DNA of 15,211 nucleotides from Alphaproteobacteria bacterium (GTDB lineage: Bacteria > Pseudomonadota > Alphaproteobacteria > Sphingomonadales > Sphingomonadaceae): NCBI GenBank assembly GCA_018830415.1, contig JAHJSJ010000291.1, positions 1 through 15,211 of the forward strand. The letters are read 5' to 3'. The notes under the pieces were generated by a model. It had not been told where the DNA came from, did no database searches, and saw nothing but the letters and a program-made list of their open reading frames with translations. Shown here piece by piece: positions 13,048-15,211 of the stretch. A program made the translations under genes and the position numbers. How positions within the stretch are numbered: position 1 is the stretch's first letter; every line of letters begins with the position of its first letter.

Positions 13048-14037
13048 ATGCCGGGCCTTTTGCTGATTTCCGCACCACCTGCGTTGTTTGGCGCTGCGCT
13101 GTCAGCAACCGGGCCGGTGCCCGCGACGCCGCCTCAAGCATACCTGCCCGTGACTCCGATCATGTGGAATCTGGCAGCGGTGCAGGATAGTGCCCCGCCT
13201 GCCGATGCTGACCCCGCTAGGGTGCCAAGCGAGGAACAGGATGATGATGCGGAGGGCAATGAAATCATCATCGAAGGCACCTATGGCCCGCCTGCAAACG
13301 ACCCCGCCGAGCAGTTCAACGCCGAAAGCTATCGCATCAGTCAGGCGGTCGATCAGGCGCTGGTCGAACCGCTCGCCTATGCCTATCGCGATGGGCTGCC
13401 CGAACCAATCCGCGACGGGCTGGGCAATGTCGTGCGCAATCTCGGCGAACCGAGCAATGCGCTCAATTTTCTGCTGCAAGGCAAGGTTGGCAAGGCGTTT
13501 GAAACACTTGGGCGGCTGGCGATCAATTCAACCTTCGGATTAGGCGGGCTGATTGACATTGCTGGCAAGCGTGGCATCGGCCTGCCCTATCGCCGCAATG
13601 GGTTCGCCAATACCTTTGGCTATTATGGTGGGGGGTCGGGGCCGTATCTCTATCTGCCGATCACCGGCGCGACGACGGTGCGCGACACTGCCGGTGGCCT
13701 GCTGGATCAGGCGCTGCTACCGTTTGTGGTCGGCAAGCCGTTCAGCAAGATCGAATTCGCGGCGACCTATTTCGTGGTCAACGGTCTGGATTCGCGGCTT
13801 GAATTCGATGCCGAGCTGGCGGAAATCCGCGAGTCCGACGATCCCTATGGGATGCGCCGCGAAACCTACCTTGCCCGGCGCGAACGCGAAATCGCGGCGC
13901 TGAAGGGCGAGGTGATCGAAGAGCCAGAAGCCGAAGATGCTGCACCAACGCCGCCAGACGATCTGCCACCTGAGACGTCATTATCGTTGTCCGAACGGCT
14001 GCAGATCACTGCTGGCCAAGCGCCGGGAGGGCGCTGA
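13048..14037 (+). CDS. mlaA: MlaA (VacJ) family outer-membrane lipid-asymmetry protein, without lipobox
   Basis: This 329-residue protein is homologous to MlaA, the outer-membrane component that removes misplaced phospholipids from the outer leaflet for the Mla retrograde pathway. The domain runs from DPAEQFN (85-91) through NLGEPSNALNFLLQGKVGKA, RLAINSTFGLGGLIDIA, GYYGGGSGPYLYLP and TTVRDTAG. MlaA proteins are usually lipoproteins, but no cysteine occurs in the N-terminal region, which looks instead like a Sec signal (hydrophobic LLLISAPPALFGAALSA). A longer start is ruled out: in frame there is no start codon between TAG 12973 and ATG 13048, and GGAG (13037-13040) fits this ATG. An acidic linker (about 58-75) and a Pro/Glu-rich C-terminal extension of about 45 residues add to the usual length. 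No mlaB-F genes are adjacent. Confidence 0.88.
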   Translation: MPGLLLISAPPALFGAALSATGPVPATPPQAYLPVTPIMWNLAAVQDSAPPADADPARVPSEEQDDDAEGNEIIIEGTYGPPANDPAEQFNAESYRISQAVDQALVEPLAYAYRDGLPEPIRDGLGNVVRNLGEPSNALNFLLQGKVGKAFETLGRLAINSTFGLGGLIDIAGKRGIGLPYRRNGFANTFGYYGGGSGPYLYLPITGATTVRDTAGGLLDQALLPFVVGKPFSKIEFAATYFVVNGLDSRLEFDAELAEIRESDDPYGMRRETYLARREREIAALKGEVIEEPEAEDAAPTPPDDLPPETSLSLSERLQITAGQAPGGR

Positions 14038-14042
14038 GTAAA

Positions 14043-14070
14043 GCGCGCCTGCCCGGACGATCAGGCGCGC
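14043..14070. terminator. Hairpin between convergent mlaA and dxs ends
   Basis: GCGCGCCTG (14043-14051) pairs with CAGGCGCGC (14062-14070) around a 10-nt loop, in the 23-bp gap and over the dxs stop codon (14063-14061). Its position between two convergent genes suggests a bidirectional terminator. Neither strand has a T-tract after the stem, so efficiency is uncertain. Confidence 0.5.
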
Positions 14071-15211
14071 ACTCCCTCGGCATTTTCCGCCTCTATTCCG
14101 GTAAAATTGTGCTTCAACGCCTTGAGCACCGCCTCCACAATTTGCGGGGCGTTGAGACCGGCTGCGTCATATTGCTTCACCGGGTCATCGTGATCGATGA
14201 AGCAATCGGGCAGGCGCAGGGTGCGCACTTTCAATCCGCCATCGGTCAGGCCTTCGTCGCTGGCGAAGGTGAGCACATGCGCGCCCAGCCCGCCGATTGA
14301 CCCTTCTTCAACCGTCACCACAACCTCGTGGCTGCGCATCAACCGGGCGATCAGGTCTTCGTCGAGCGGCTTGGCAAAGCGCATATCGGCGACCGTGGTG
14401 GAAAGCCCCTTGGCCTCGAGCACGTCGGCGGCTTTCAGCGCCTCGGCCAGCCGCGCGCCGAGCGAGAGGATCGCGACCTTGGTGCCTTCCCGCACCAACC
14501 GGCCCTTGCCGATTTCCAGCTTCACAGGAACGTCTGGCAGCGGCACCCCGGTGCCATTGCCGCGCGGGTAGCGGAAGGCGATCGGGCCATCGTCATATTC
14601 GGCGGCGGTGTAGGTCATGTGCACCAGCTCGGCCTCGTCAGCGGCGGCCATCACCACCATGTTGGGCAGGGTGGCGAGATAGGTGACGTCAAAACTGCCC
14701 GCGTGGGTCGCCCCGTCCGCCCCGACCAGCCCGGCGCGGTCAATCGCAAAGCGCACCGGCAGGTTCTGGATGCACACATCATGCACCACCTGATCATAGG
14801 CGCGCTGGAGGAAGGTGGAATAAATCGCCGCGAAGGGCCGCATTCCTTCCGCCGCCAGACCCGCCGCAAAGGTCACGGCGTGCTGTTCGGCAATGCCGAC
14901 ATCGAAGGTGCGGGTGGGGTGTGCCTTGGCAAATTTATCAACCCCGGTGCCCGAAGGCATCGCGGCGGTGATCGCGCAGATCCGGTCATCGCTCTCGGCC
15001 AGCTTTGCCAGGGTCAGGCCGAACACGTCCTGATAGGCGGGCGGGCCTGCCGCGCTTTTCGACTTTTCGCCGGTGATGACGTTGAACTTTGGCACGCCGT
15101 GATATTTGTCGGCGCTGTTTTCGGCCGGGGCATAGCCTTTGCCCTTTTCGGTGACGACATGGATCAGCACCGGGCCTTCGGAAGTGTCGCGCACGTTCTC
15201 CAGCACCGGCA
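14061..15211 (-). CDS. dxs: 1-deoxy-D-xylulose-5-phosphate synthase, C-terminal part (5' cut by window edge)
   Basis: This thiamine-diphosphate enzyme condenses pyruvate and glyceraldehyde 3-phosphate to 1-deoxyxylulose 5-phosphate, the first step of the methylerythritol phosphate isoprenoid pathway, and also feeds thiamine and pyridoxal synthesis. About 382 of the usual 630-640 residues are visible, running off the right edge; a GTG near the edge is an internal codon, not the start. Seen are the end of the first domain (HVVTEKGKGYAPAE), the pyrimidine-binding domain with FDVGIAEQHAVTFAAGLA (the glutamate that activates thiamine diphosphate), STFLQRAYDQVVHDV and DRAGLVGADGATHAG, and the transketolase C-terminal domain (VVTVEEGSIGGLGAHV, then RLPDCFIDHD). 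All expected motifs are intact. It converges with mlaA across a 23-bp gap. Confidence 0.95.
   Translation of the reverse strand, partial: PVLENVRDTSEGPVLIHVVTEKGKGYAPAENSADKYHGVPKFNVITGEKSKSAAGPPAYQDVFGLTLAKLAESDDRICAITAAMPSGTGVDKFAKAHPTRTFDVGIAEQHAVTFAAGLAAEGMRPFAAIYSTFLQRAYDQVVHDVCIQNLPVRFAIDRAGLVGADGATHAGSFDVTYLATLPNMVVMAAADEAELVHMTYTAAEYDDGPIAFRYPRGNGTGVPLPDVPVKLEIGKGRLVREGTKVAILSLGARLAEALKAADVLEAKGLSTTVADMRFAKPLDEDLIARLMRSHEVVVTVEEGSIGGLGAHVLTFASDEGLTDGGLKVRTLRLPDCFIDHDDPVKQYDAAGLNAPQIVEAVLKALKHNFTGIEAENAEGVRA

Noticed and set aside
1..15211. CRISPR array or insertion sequence
   Set aside because: No regularly spaced repeats and no transposase-like coding sequence or paired terminal inverted repeats were seen.

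Overview
The window comes from a GC-rich alphaproteobacterium. The best fit is Sphingomonadales, possibly near Erythrobacteraceae; this is inferred from overall gene flavour (IHF-beta, POT transporter, paired secreted amidohydrolases, NnrU, MlaA, DXS) and not from a marker gene. A perfect consensus parS site at 5714-5729 suggests the locus lies in the origin-proximal part of the main chromosome.

Left part (1-5506), accessory DNA. Two phage-like hypothetical genes run rightward (1-381, cut by the window edge, and 383-910). One base beyond the second stop begins, in opposite orientation, a complete cytosine-C5 DNA methyltransferase (912-2132). Divergent from it, behind a good sigma-70-type promoter (2236-2263), is a translationally coupled pair: a ParB/Srx-like DNA-binding protein (2303-3544) and a compact SNF2-family helicase (3546-4949). 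Two small genes follow: a DUF2188 protein (4989-5231) and a 56-residue protein with two WxxGHW repeats (5245-5415). The block ends 91 bp from the CCA end of a leftward tRNA-Leu(UAA) gene (5507-5591), the usual geometry of an island or prophage integrated at the 3' end of a tRNA. No integrase or second attachment site is visible. The methyltransferase / ParB-like / SNF2 trio is the candidate undescribed system: it has a DNA modifier, a specificity-type DNA binder and a dsDNA-translocating motor, but no recognisable nuclease and none of the core genes of systems such as DISARM or BREX.

Middle part (5507-6700), core DNA. The tRNA-Leu is followed by parS, which sits at the centre of a 40-bp perfect palindrome (5702-5741), then by ihfB (leftward) and a short YtrA-type GntR regulator (leftward).

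Right part (6836-15211). A POT-family peptide transporter lies divergent to the GntR gene. Then come two amidohydrolases with a 4-bp start/stop overlap (8701-10131, a lipoprotein with metal ligands; 10128-11438, an exported paralogue that has lost them) and an NnrU-family membrane protein (11464-12147). The transporter plus secreted hydrolases may form a peptide-scavenging unit, but that is inference. Tail-to-tail with NnrU is an enoyl-CoA hydratase/isomerase family gene. Then comes an MlaA (VacJ) homologue without a lipobox cysteine, and tail-to-tail with it the C-terminal part of dxs, cut by the right edge. Convergent gene ends carry hairpins at 12151-12177 and 14043-14070. Intergenic gaps are all under 300 bp.
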